The translations under genes were made by a program, and so were the position numbers. Of a stretch of DNA of 64,000 nucleotides, positions 53,172 to 60,224 are shown one piece after another; within the stretch, counting starts at the first letter, position 1; the number at the start of each line of letters is the position of its first letter. Source of the stretch: CAYZJB01 sp964478735 (GTDB taxonomy: Bacteria > CLD3 > SB21); contig CAYZJB010000010.1 of assembly GCA_964478735.1 (NCBI GenBank), positions 3,772 to 67,771 on the forward strand. The letters run 5' to 3'. The notes under the pieces were generated by a model. That model made no database searches, was not told where the DNA came from, and worked only from the letters and a program-made list of their open reading frames with translations.

Positions 53172-54149
53172 ATGCCGATACTAACGTATCTCGAGGCGAT
53201 TTCCGCGGGCTTGCGGGAAGAAATGAAACGGGATGAAAATGTTTTCCTGATCGGGGAAGATATCGGCGTGTACGGCGGTGCGTTCAAAGTCACGAAAGAT
53301 TTCATTCACGAATTCGGCGACCAACGTGTCATGGATACGCCGATTTCGGAAGCCGGTATCATCGGCGTGTGCGTCGGATCGGCGTTGATGGGATTGCGCC
53401 CGGTTGCGGAAATGCAGTTTGCCGACTTTATTTCCTGTGGATTTAATCAACTGGTCAATCAGGCGGCGAAGACCCATTATCGATGGGGCGAACCGGTACC
53501 GATGGTCGTTCGATGTCCCTCCGGTGGCGGCGTTCACGGAGGCCCGTTTCACTCGCAGAATCCCGAAGCATGGTTCTGTCACGTTCCCGGATTGAAGGTG
53601 GTTTCGCCTTCCACGCCGTACGACGCGAAAGGGTTAATCAAAGCGGCCGTCCGCGACAACAATCCGGTATTGTATTTTGAGCACAAGTACCTCTACCGCC
53701 GTATCAAAGGGGAGGTTCCGGACGATGACTATACGGTACCGATCGGGAAGGCCGATATCAAACGCAGCGGAAAGGACATGACCGTCATCGGTTACAGTTC
53801 CTCCGTACACTGGGCGCTCGAAGCCGCCGAGATCATTGAAAAAGAAGACGGCGTCAATGTTGAAGTTCTTGATCTGCGCAGTCTCCTGCCGTACGATAAA
53901 GGAACAATTCTTGAGTCCGTCAAAAAAACGGGCAAGGTCATCGTGGCGCATGAGGCCACGTTGACAGGAGGCATCGGCGGCGACATTTCAGCGTTTATCA
54001 GCGAGCATGCGTTTGAATATCTCGACGGTCCGATCCGGCGGCTGGCTTCGATCGACGCGCCGACACCGTACAGCCCGCCGCTTGAAGCGTATTTCATGCC
54101 CAATAAAGATAAAATGCTTAAACTCATGCGGGAGCTGGCCGCTTACTGA
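53172..54149 (+). CDS. 2-oxoacid dehydrogenase E1 component, beta subunit
   Basis: 325 residues, transketolase-type. The opening EAISAGLREEMKRDENVFLI followed by GEDIGVYGGAF, the central GVHGGPFHSQ and PSTPYDAKGLIKAAVRDNNP, and the C-terminal IVAHEATLTGGIGGDISAFI are standard for PDH/BCKDH E1-beta. It should pair with one or both E1-alpha proteins (44797, 48625), from which it is separated by 3.5 kb and 7.4 kb. E2 and E3 are not in the window. The stop overlaps the start of the next gene (TGATG). Confidence 0.95.
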   Translation: MPILTYLEAISAGLREEMKRDENVFLIGEDIGVYGGAFKVTKDFIHEFGDQRVMDTPISEAGIIGVCVGSALMGLRPVAEMQFADFISCGFNQLVNQAAKTHYRWGEPVPMVVRCPSGGGVHGGPFHSQNPEAWFCHVPGLKVVSPSTPYDAKGLIKAAVRDNNPVLYFEHKYLYRRIKGEVPDDDYTVPIGKADIKRSGKDMTVIGYSSSVHWALEAAEIIEKEDGVNVEVLDLRSLLPYDKGTILESVKKTGKVIVAHEATLTGGIGGDISAFISEHAFEYLDGPIRRLASIDAPTPYSPPLEAYFMPNKDKMLKLMRELAAY

Positions 54150-54817
54150 TGCATCGATTGCTAACCCTGATCTGCCTATGCATCGCGTCTACGATACGGG
54201 CAAATGATGATTCGGATATTCCGCCCCTGACATCGCGGGATTATCTGCGAAGCGCCGTTCACGATGCCGACCGGCAATTTGGCCTGTCCCTTGCATCTGA
54301 ACTCGATCAACTTGAGTTTTCCGTCTTTCATGGTTTTTTTGAAGACCTGGATGACGACGGTCAGAGCGAATGGATCGTTGCGGGTGATATCGTAGGGAAA
54401 AACATTTACTACGTTCTGGCCTACCGTTGGGATGAAGACCGGTGGCGTTGTGAAGTGTTGAATCGTGCGCGCGGCGGCGGCATCCACATCGTCCAATTGA
54501 TCGATTGCGATGATGACGGACGATCGGAAATATTTTCCGTGCTGAATGATGAGCATGGACGAAAATTCTGTTCGGTCTATTCGTTTTCTTCCCAATCGCG
54601 TACATTTGTTCCGGTTTTTGAGATGGAGACCGAACCGGGCTTTCAATGTTCGTACAATTTTATGTTGTTCCATCCCGAAGGCAGCCGTCAGTACCGTCTG
54701 CGTATCGACAAGGCCGTGTATCCGGAAGATGAAGGCGGCCAGGTCGAAACGAAGACGGAAGTCTACTGCTTGCGGGATGGGCGTTTTCACGTTTTGAATG
54801 AAAACGAAGGGAACTAA
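54149..54817 (+). CDS. Exported protein with FG-GAP/VCBS-like repeats
   Basis: 222 residues with an N-terminal signal peptide (LLTLICLCIASTIRAN). Two calcium-loop-like repeats, FFEDLDDDGQSEWIVAGDIVG and LIDCDDDGRSEIFSVLND (shown shortened as DLDDDGQSE and DCDDDGRSE), resemble FG-GAP/VCBS blades. Function unknown. The ATG overlaps the E1-beta stop, so it is translationally coupled, although a functional link to the dehydrogenase is not obvious. Confidence 0.75.
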   Translation: MHRLLTLICLCIASTIRANDDSDIPPLTSRDYLRSAVHDADRQFGLSLASELDQLEFSVFHGFFEDLDDDGQSEWIVAGDIVGKNIYYVLAYRWDEDRWRCEVLNRARGGGIHIVQLIDCDDDGRSEIFSVLNDEHGRKFCSVYSFSSQSRTFVPVFEMETEPGFQCSYNFMLFHPEGSRQYRLRIDKAVYPEDEGGQVETKTEVYCLRDGRFHVLNENEGN

Positions 54818-54820
54818 TGC

Positions 54821-55018
54821 ATGGGATTGCTGTGGCTGATTAAACTCTGGTGGTTGTGGGTGATCGTCGGACTTCTCATTTTGATACCGAGCATACTGCC
54901 GCCCGGGATCAGCGTTGTCGGAACCGTCCTTGGAGGCGTGATGACGCTATTGGGGGGAATTGCAGGGAAGGCCATGTCCAGTGAAGGTTTTCGTAATCGC
55001 ATCAATCGCAACCTGTAA
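54821..55018 (+). CDS. Small membrane protein, unknown function
   Basis: 65 residues with two hydrophobic stretches, LLWLIKLWWLWVIVGLLILI (about 3-22) and ISVVGTVLGGVMTLLGGIAG (about 29-48), and a short basic tail. The start lies 3 nt after the preceding gene, with a GGGA element upstream. No family is recognised; being short, it could be spurious, but the codon pattern and tight spacing support it. Confidence 0.5.
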   Translation: MGLLWLIKLWWLWVIVGLLILIPSILPPGISVVGTVLGGVMTLLGGIAGKAMSSEGFRNRINRNL

Positions 55019-55086
55019 TCGGGACCGGACAGAAGCGGTTTCGAATAATCCATAATCCATTATCGTCGCATTCGGGAGTAAAATAA

Positions 55087-56574
55087 ATGGCTGAGAAGTT
55101 TCAAAATTTTATCAACGGGAAATGGCAGGACGCCAAAAGCGGTGAAACATTCGAGAATCGCAATCCGGCGAACTGGGATGATTTGATCGGCACGTTCCCA
55201 AAGTCGGCAGTGGAGGATGTCAATGAGGCGGTCGCAGCCGCAAAGGCGGCATTCGACGGGTGGCGGCTGACGCCGGCGCCGAAACGAGGCGACATCCTGC
55301 GTAAGGTCGGCGATCTCATGGTTGAACGCAAAGAAGAAGTTGCCCGTGAAATGACTCGCGAGATGGGCAAAGTTCTCGCCGAGACGCGTGGAGACGTGCA
55401 GGAAGGAATCGACACGGCCTACTACGCGTCGAGTGAAGGTCGTCGGCTGTTCAGTCATACGGCGCCTTCGGAGCTGTCAAATAAATTTGCCATGGCCATT
55501 CGCACGCCGATCGGGGTCGCCGGCATCATTACCCCGTGGAATTTCCCCATGGCCATTCCCACGTGGAAAATATTTCCCGCGTTGTTGTGCGGTAACTGCG
55601 TCGTGTTCAAACCGGCTTCCGACACCCCCAAGACGGCAACCTTGTTGGTTCGGATCCTCCAGGAGGCCGGCGTTCCCAACGGCGTCGTAAACCTCGTTCA
55701 TGGCGGCGGCAGCAGCGTGGGAATGAAAATCGTCGAACATCCGGACGTTGATCTGATCAGTTTTACCGGGTCCTCTGCCGTTGGAAAAACGATCGCCTCC
55801 TCCTGCGGTAAAACATTGAAGCGCGTGTCGCTAGAGCTGGGCGGCAAGAACGCCCAGGTCGTGATGGATGATGCTAACCTTGAACTGGCGCTTGACGGCG
55901 TGTTGTGGGGCGCTTTCGGAACGACCGGTCAACGCTGCACCGCGACCAGCCGGCTGATTTTACATGAGAAGATTCACGACCGGTTTGTCGACATGCTTGT
56001 CACACGAACACAAAAATTGCGGCTTGGAAACGGTTTGGACACCAATGTCGATGTCGGTCCCTGCGTGAGCGAAGGCCAGATGAATACAGATCATGAATAC
56101 GTCGGCATTGGAAAATCGGAAGGCGCCAGACTGATGTGCGGCGGAGAGCGGGCGACGGAAGGCGAGTTGAAGAAGGGCTGGTTCTACAAGCCCACGATTT
56201 TTACCGGCGTCAAACAGGGAATGCGCATCGAACAGGAAGAGATTTTTGGCCCCGTTTTATCCGTGATCAGGGTCAAAGACCTCGATGAAGCCATTACTGT
56301 GCTGAACGGAACGGTCTACGGCCTATCCTCATCACTGTACACGAAAAACGTCAACGATGCCTTCCGCGCCATCCGGGACATCAAGGCCGGCATCACGTAC
56401 ATCAATGCGCCCACCATCGGCGCCGAAGCGCATTTGCCGTTTGGCGGCGTCAAAGAGACCGGTAACGGTCACCGCGAAGGCGGATGGGCGGTTTATGATT
56501 TCTTTAGTGAATTGAAAACCGTTTATATCGACTACAGCGACAAATTGCAGAGGGCGCAGATCGACAATTACTAA
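55087..56574 (+). CDS. NAD(P)-dependent aldehyde dehydrogenase, likely aminoadipate-semialdehyde dehydrogenase
   Basis: 495 residues. The ALDH catalytic residues are Glu250 in SLELGGKNAQ and Cys284 in GTTGQRCTATSR; Asn152 lies in PWNFPMAIP. GGGSSVGMKIVEHPDVDLIS is the cofactor-loop region. Substrate is not evident from motifs alone. It precedes lysine 6-aminotransferase, and a lysine 6-dehydrogenase lies 5 kb downstream, so oxidation of aminoadipate semialdehyde (from piperideine-6-carboxylate) to 2-aminoadipate is a reasonable guess (inference). A GGGAG site lies 8 nt before the ATG. Upstream is a 68-nt gap without a clear promoter. Confidence 0.85.
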   Translation: MAEKFQNFINGKWQDAKSGETFENRNPANWDDLIGTFPKSAVEDVNEAVAAAKAAFDGWRLTPAPKRGDILRKVGDLMVERKEEVAREMTREMGKVLAETRGDVQEGIDTAYYASSEGRRLFSHTAPSELSNKFAMAIRTPIGVAGIITPWNFPMAIPTWKIFPALLCGNCVVFKPASDTPKTATLLVRILQEAGVPNGVVNLVHGGGSSVGMKIVEHPDVDLISFTGSSAVGKTIASSCGKTLKRVSLELGGKNAQVVMDDANLELALDGVLWGAFGTTGQRCTATSRLILHEKIHDRFVDMLVTRTQKLRLGNGLDTNVDVGPCVSEGQMNTDHEYVGIGKSEGARLMCGGERATEGELKKGWFYKPTIFTGVKQGMRIEQEEIFGPVLSVIRVKDLDEAITVLNGTVYGLSSSLYTKNVNDAFRAIRDIKAGITYINAPTIGAEAHLPFGGVKETGNGHREGGWAVYDFFSELKTVYIDYSDKLQRAQIDNY

Positions 56575-56675
56575 AATGACGCATTTTCAAACTCATAATA
56601 GCTGGTGGGTGACCGAACACGTTTCCCTCATGGTACGGAGAAAGGTCGTACTCAAGCCCGAGTGGGTCAAATGAA

Positions 56676-56716
56676 TCCTTCTTTCTGAGAATTCACGTTA
56701 ATCAGAAAAGAAAGGA
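56676..56716 (+). promoter_or_regulatory. Hairpin that would sequester the lat ribosome-binding site
   Basis: In the 147-nt gap before lat, the left arm at 56676-56688 (TCCTTCTTTCTGA) can pair with 56702-56716, whose right arm contains the ribosome-binding site AAAGGA (56711-56716). Pairing gives 7 bp, a one-base bulge, 3 bp, a second bulge and 3 bp, with a 13-nt loop. The site is 5 nt from the ATG. It could repress translation unless opened by a factor or upstream ribosome (inference). No lysine riboswitch core is recognisable. Confidence 0.5.
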
Positions 56717-56721
56717 CTACC

Positions 56722-58074
56722 ATGACCAAAATATCCATTACTCCCTCCCAGGTTCACGAGACGCTTCGAAAACACATGCTCGTGGACGGTTTTGAATTCG
56801 TTCTGGACACGCGCAAAAGCCAGGGCGCCCGCGTCGTCGATGCCAAGACGGGACGTTCATTCCTCGACTTCTTTTCGTTTTTTGCCTCGTCGCCTGTTGG
56901 AATCAACCATCCGAAAATGCAGACCGACGCTTTCAAAGAAAGAATGCTGGAAGCGGCTACCAACAACCCGTCCAATTCCGACGTGTACACGACGATCATG
57001 GCCGAATTTGTCGCAACGTTCGACCGTGTCGGTATACCCGAATACCTTCCGCACCTCTTTTTGGTGTCCGGAGGAGCGCTGGCTGTAGAAAACGCACTCA
57101 AAACGGCGTTTGACTGGAAGGTACGAAAGCAATTTCCGAATGGTTTTGCCGGCGTCGACGACGAAGAAAAGTACGTCAATTCGATGAAAGTGATTTATTT
57201 CAAAGAAGCGTTTCATGGCCGCACCGGCTATACGATGACCATGACCAACACTTTTTATCGCTTTAAAGTCCAGTACTTTCCCAAACTCGACTGGATCAAG
57301 GCGCCGAATCCCAAGATCCCATTTCCGTTGACGGCAGATGCACTGGAAGACGTCAAACGCCGCGAACAGGAATCGCTGACATTCATTCGAGAGAGCATTA
57401 AGAAATATCCCGGACAGATTGCGGCGATGATCATCGAACCGGTTCAGGCCGAGGGCGGGGACAACCATTTTCGCAAGGAATTCCACCAGGAACTGCGACG
57501 CCTCTGCGACGAGCACGATATGTTGCTGATTCATGACGAGGTTCAAACCGGTGTGGGCTTGACGGGAACCTTCTGGGCCCATCAAGGGATCGGTGTTAAA
57601 CCCGATATCCTTGCGTTCGGAAAAAAAATGCAGGTGTGCGGAATTCTTGCTGGTCGCAGGATCGACGACGTCAAAGACAACGTTTTTGCCAAAGCCGGCC
57701 GGATCAACTCGACGTGGGGCGGCAATCTGGCCGACATGTTCCGGGCGACGGCCTACCTTGAAATCATTGAAGAAGACGATCTGGTGGACAATGCACGCCG
57801 CCAGGGTCAAAAACTTCTCTCCGGCCTGCAGGAACTGGAAAAAACATTCGCCGGAGTCCGCAATGCCCGCGGCGTAGGACTCATGTGCGCTTTCGATCTG
57901 CCGGACGAATCCGTTCGGGACCGATTCCATAAAACCACGATGGAAAACGGGCTGCTGGTTTTGAAATGCGGTGAAAAATCCATTCGATTTCGGCCATCAC
58001 TGAACATCCGCGAATCGGAGATCGACGAGGCGCTCTCTATCATGCGCAAGACGTTGACCGATATGAACATCTGA
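56722..58074 (+). CDS. lat: L-lysine 6-aminotransferase
   Basis: 450 residues, class-III PLP aminotransferase. The PLP lysine lies in DILAFGKKMQVCGILAGRR (Lys301 or Lys302), and the following DNVFAKAGRINSTWGGNLAD is nearly identical in pattern to the Mycobacterium tuberculosis Lat enzyme (from memory). Lat transfers the epsilon-amino group of lysine to 2-oxoglutarate, giving 2-aminoadipate semialdehyde, which cyclises to piperideine-6-carboxylate. The aldehyde dehydrogenase upstream and lysine 6-dehydrogenase downstream complete a lysine-to-aminoadipate route. Its ribosome-binding site may be hidden in a hairpin (56676). Confidence 0.92.
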   Translation: MTKISITPSQVHETLRKHMLVDGFEFVLDTRKSQGARVVDAKTGRSFLDFFSFFASSPVGINHPKMQTDAFKERMLEAATNNPSNSDVYTTIMAEFVATFDRVGIPEYLPHLFLVSGGALAVENALKTAFDWKVRKQFPNGFAGVDDEEKYVNSMKVIYFKEAFHGRTGYTMTMTNTFYRFKVQYFPKLDWIKAPNPKIPFPLTADALEDVKRREQESLTFIRESIKKYPGQIAAMIIEPVQAEGGDNHFRKEFHQELRRLCDEHDMLLIHDEVQTGVGLTGTFWAHQGIGVKPDILAFGKKMQVCGILAGRRIDDVKDNVFAKAGRINSTWGGNLADMFRATAYLEIIEEDDLVDNARRQGQKLLSGLQELEKTFAGVRNARGVGLMCAFDLPDESVRDRFHKTTMENGLLVLKCGEKSIRFRPSLNIRESEIDEALSIMRKTLTDMNI

Positions 58075-58077
58075 TGC

Positions 58078-58105
58078 TTGATCCTATGGATGAAACGCGT
58101 ATATT
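58078..58105 (+). promoter_or_regulatory. Sigma70-like promoter of the tRNA-Pro gene
   Basis: TTGATC (58078-58083) and TATATT (58100-58105) are 16 nt apart. The predicted start near 58112 is 4 nt before the mature tRNA 5' end, as expected for a monocistronic tRNA gene. The -10 box equals that of the secD promoter. Confidence 0.65.
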
Positions 58106-58115
58106 GGCTCGTGTT

Positions 58116-58190
58116 CGGGGCGTAGCGCAGCCCGGTTAGCGCGCCTGCTTTGGGAGCAGGATGTCGGAGGTTCAAATCCTCTCGCCCCGA
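58116..58190 (+). tRNA. tRNA-Pro (anticodon TGG)
   Basis: 75 nt. The acceptor stem CGGGGCG/CGCCCCG, D stem GCGC/GCGC, anticodon stem CCTGC/GCAGG with loop TTTGGGA (anticodon TGG), and T arm GGAGG-TTCAAAT-CCTCT fold into a standard cloverleaf with discriminator A. The 3' CCA is not encoded (sequence continues CCC), so it must be added after transcription. It lies 41 nt after lat and before a strong terminator. Confidence 0.95.
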
Positions 58191-58196
58191 CCCGTG

Positions 58197-58232
58197 AAGA
58201 CGACGTGGATGTTTCTCCCGTCGTCTTTTTTT
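58197..58232 (+). terminator. Intrinsic terminator after tRNA-Pro
   Basis: A perfect 9-bp stem AAGACGACG (58197-58205) / CGTCGTCTT (58219-58227), with a 13-nt loop, is followed by TTTTT. It is the clearest rho-independent terminator in the window and ends the tRNA transcript. Confidence 0.85.
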
Positions 58233-58254
58233 ATCGAACGGTGGAAAACTGGCA

Positions 58255-58731
58255 ATGGCCCTTTCTTCGTGCGTCGATTTGTTTTTCAGGTCGTTTCAGA
58301 GTCGGGATTACCGATCGATGGCGAAATGCTATCATAGCGATGCCGTTTTTCAAGACGAAGTGTTTGATCTTCGAGGCAGGGAAATTGCCGCTATGTGGCA
58401 CATGCTCTGTGAGCGAGGACGAGACCTTAAGGTGACGTACCACATTCTCGATACCGTGGACTCAGACGTTCACGTCGTTTGGAAGGCAACCTATACCTTC
58501 TCAGCGACCGGGAAAAAAGTGGAAAACCATATTCGCTCGGAATTCGTAATGAACGACGGTAAGATCAAAGCGCATCGGGACCGCTTTGACATGTGGCGAT
58601 GGTGCCGCCAGGCGCTCGGCTGGCGAGGGATATTATTTGGATGGATTCCCGTTGTTCAATCGGGCATACGAAAGAAGGCCCGTGCTTCACTCGACGGTTT
58701 CTTACAGTCGCACCCCGAATACACGAAGTAA
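58255..58731 (+). CDS. SnoaL/NTF2-like family protein
   Basis: 158 residues. The NTF2-like fold is indicated by VDLFFRSFQSRDYRSMAKCY followed by HSDAVFQDEVFDLRGREIAAMW and later VHVVWKATYTFSATGKKVEN. Members include isomerases, hydrolases and small-ligand binders; no catalytic residues can be assigned. The last 45 residues (WRGILFGWIPVVQSGIRKKA) are a hydrophobic-basic tail seen in some SnoaL_2-like proteins. The gene begins only 23 nt after a strong terminator, so it needs a promoter overlapping the terminator or read-through. It is followed by pgi 78 nt later. Confidence 0.85.
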   Translation: MALSSCVDLFFRSFQSRDYRSMAKCYHSDAVFQDEVFDLRGREIAAMWHMLCERGRDLKVTYHILDTVDSDVHVVWKATYTFSATGKKVENHIRSEFVMNDGKIKAHRDRFDMWRWCRQALGWRGILFGWIPVVQSGIRKKARASLDGFLQSHPEYTK

Positions 58732-58809
58732 ACTTGTGTTTGAAAATGAAGCCGGGTATATTGGCCCGGTTTCCTGCCATCAGTTGACATCATACATCCC
58801 GGAGGTTTT

Positions 58810-60171
58810 ATGCAACGCTTAAGGCTCGACTATACGTATGTCCTGGACTTCATACGCGAAAAGGACATCGCCAAAATTCAAAGTAAAGTCGACGACGTTC
58901 ATAAAGTCATCGATGATCGCACCGGCATCGGAAGTGAGTTCCTAGGATGGCTCGATTTGCCTCACCGATTCTCGATTAAAGACCTGGAAGATATTGTCCG
59001 AACGGCGGAGGAAGTGCAGAAGAATTCTGACATTTTTGTGGTGATTGGGATCGGAGGCTCCTACCTGGGAGCCCGAGCCGTGATCGACGCTCTGTCGCAT
59101 TCCTTTCACGCCAGCCTCCCGCAAAAAACGCCGCAAATCGTTTTTGCAGGCCATCATTTGAGCGGGCGTTATTTCGACGATTTCCGTGAACTGATCTCGA
59201 ATAAACGGATTACCGTCAATGTCATTTCCAAGTCGGGTACCACGACCGAGCCCGCGCTGGCCCTTCGTTTTATTCGCAATCTCATGCTTGAGGTGATGGC
59301 GAGCGGTCAGGTCAAACAACGCATCATCGCAACGACGGATGAAAAAAAAGGAGCGCTTCGGAAGATGGCCGAAACCGAAGGGTTCAAAACGTACGTCATT
59401 CCGGATGATGTCGGCGGCCGGTATTCCGTGCTCACGCCGGTCGGACTCTTGCCGATCGCCGTGGCCGGTATCAACATCAATGAGTTGCTTCAGGGTGCCC
59501 GCGACATGGAGGAGCAACTGCGCTCGCCCAAACTCAATGAGAACCCGGCATACCTGTATGCCGTGATTCGCTATCTGATGTACTCGAACGGGAAGACGGC
59601 GGAATTGCTTGCCAATTTTGATCCATCGCTACATTATTTCTCCGAATGGTGGAAACAGCTGTATGGCGAGAGCGAGGGAAAAGACAACAAAAGCCTTTAT
59701 CCGGCGTCAGTCGACTATACCACGGATCTGCATTCGATGGGTCAATGGGTACAACAGGGCTCGCGTAACATTTTTGAGACGTTTCTCTGGGTGGAGCGAT
59801 CCGCTGCAAAGTCGGCCATTCCAAAATTGGAGGGTGACCCGGACGGATTCGATTTCCTGGAGGGCAAGACGTTCGATTTTGTGAACGAACGGGCGTATCA
59901 GGGAGTAACGCTGGCGCATCGCGACGGGCGGGTACCGAATATGTCTGTGCTCATTCCGGAATTGAACGCGTATTACATGGGACAGTTGATCTACTTCTTC
60001 GAAAAGGCCTGTGCCATGAGCGGTTACCTGCTTCGAGTTAATCCTTTTGATCAACCCGGCGTGGAAGCATATAAAACGAACATGTTTGCCCTTTTGGGAA
60101 AAAAAGGATTTGAGGAAAAATCCTCTGAACTTTCCGAGTTGCTTCGCCGAATCGAAAGAAAAATTGTTTAA
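58810..60171 (+). CDS. pgi: Glucose-6-phosphate isomerase
   Basis: 453 residues, the shorter (Bacillus-type) PGI. It interconverts glucose-6-phosphate and fructose-6-phosphate. Hallmarks are VIGIGGSYLGARAVIDAL, ISKSGTTTEPALALR, the catalytic Glu region WWKQLYGESEGK, and near the C-terminus NAYYMGQLIYFFEKACAMSG. The ATG follows a GGAGG site by 5 nt. In the 78-nt gap upstream a short hairpin (58748-58773) lacks a U tract. Downstream is rsmB after 53 nt. Confidence 0.96.
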   Translation: MQRLRLDYTYVLDFIREKDIAKIQSKVDDVHKVIDDRTGIGSEFLGWLDLPHRFSIKDLEDIVRTAEEVQKNSDIFVVIGIGGSYLGARAVIDALSHSFHASLPQKTPQIVFAGHHLSGRYFDDFRELISNKRITVNVISKSGTTTEPALALRFIRNLMLEVMASGQVKQRIIATTDEKKGALRKMAETEGFKTYVIPDDVGGRYSVLTPVGLLPIAVAGININELLQGARDMEEQLRSPKLNENPAYLYAVIRYLMYSNGKTAELLANFDPSLHYFSEWWKQLYGESEGKDNKSLYPASVDYTTDLHSMGQWVQQGSRNIFETFLWVERSAAKSAIPKLEGDPDGFDFLEGKTFDFVNERAYQGVTLAHRDGRVPNMSVLIPELNAYYMGQLIYFFEKACAMSGYLLRVNPFDQPGVEAYKTNMFALLGKKGFEEKSSELSELLRRIERKIV

Positions 60172-60224
60172 AAAAAGATAGCCCGACAATCGGACCACGG
60201 TGAAGTGGTGTCAGAATCCCTGTC

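Noticed and set aside
55040..55070. Short direct repeat (ATAATCC twice) before the aldehyde dehydrogenase gene
   Set aside because: Only two 7-nt copies; likely chance.
56575..56721. Lysine riboswitch in front of lat
   Set aside because: The region is shorter than the riboswitch and none of its conserved loops is recognisable; only the simple hairpin at the ribosome-binding site is supported.
56857..57930. Long minus-strand open frame (357 codons) opposite lat
   Set aside because: It lies wholly within lat, has no recognisable motif, and such antisense frames arise from the GC-rich codon use of the real gene.
58748..58773. Terminator between the SnoaL-like gene and pgi
   Set aside because: A GAAGCCGGG/CCCGGTTTC hairpin exists, but no U tract follows it.
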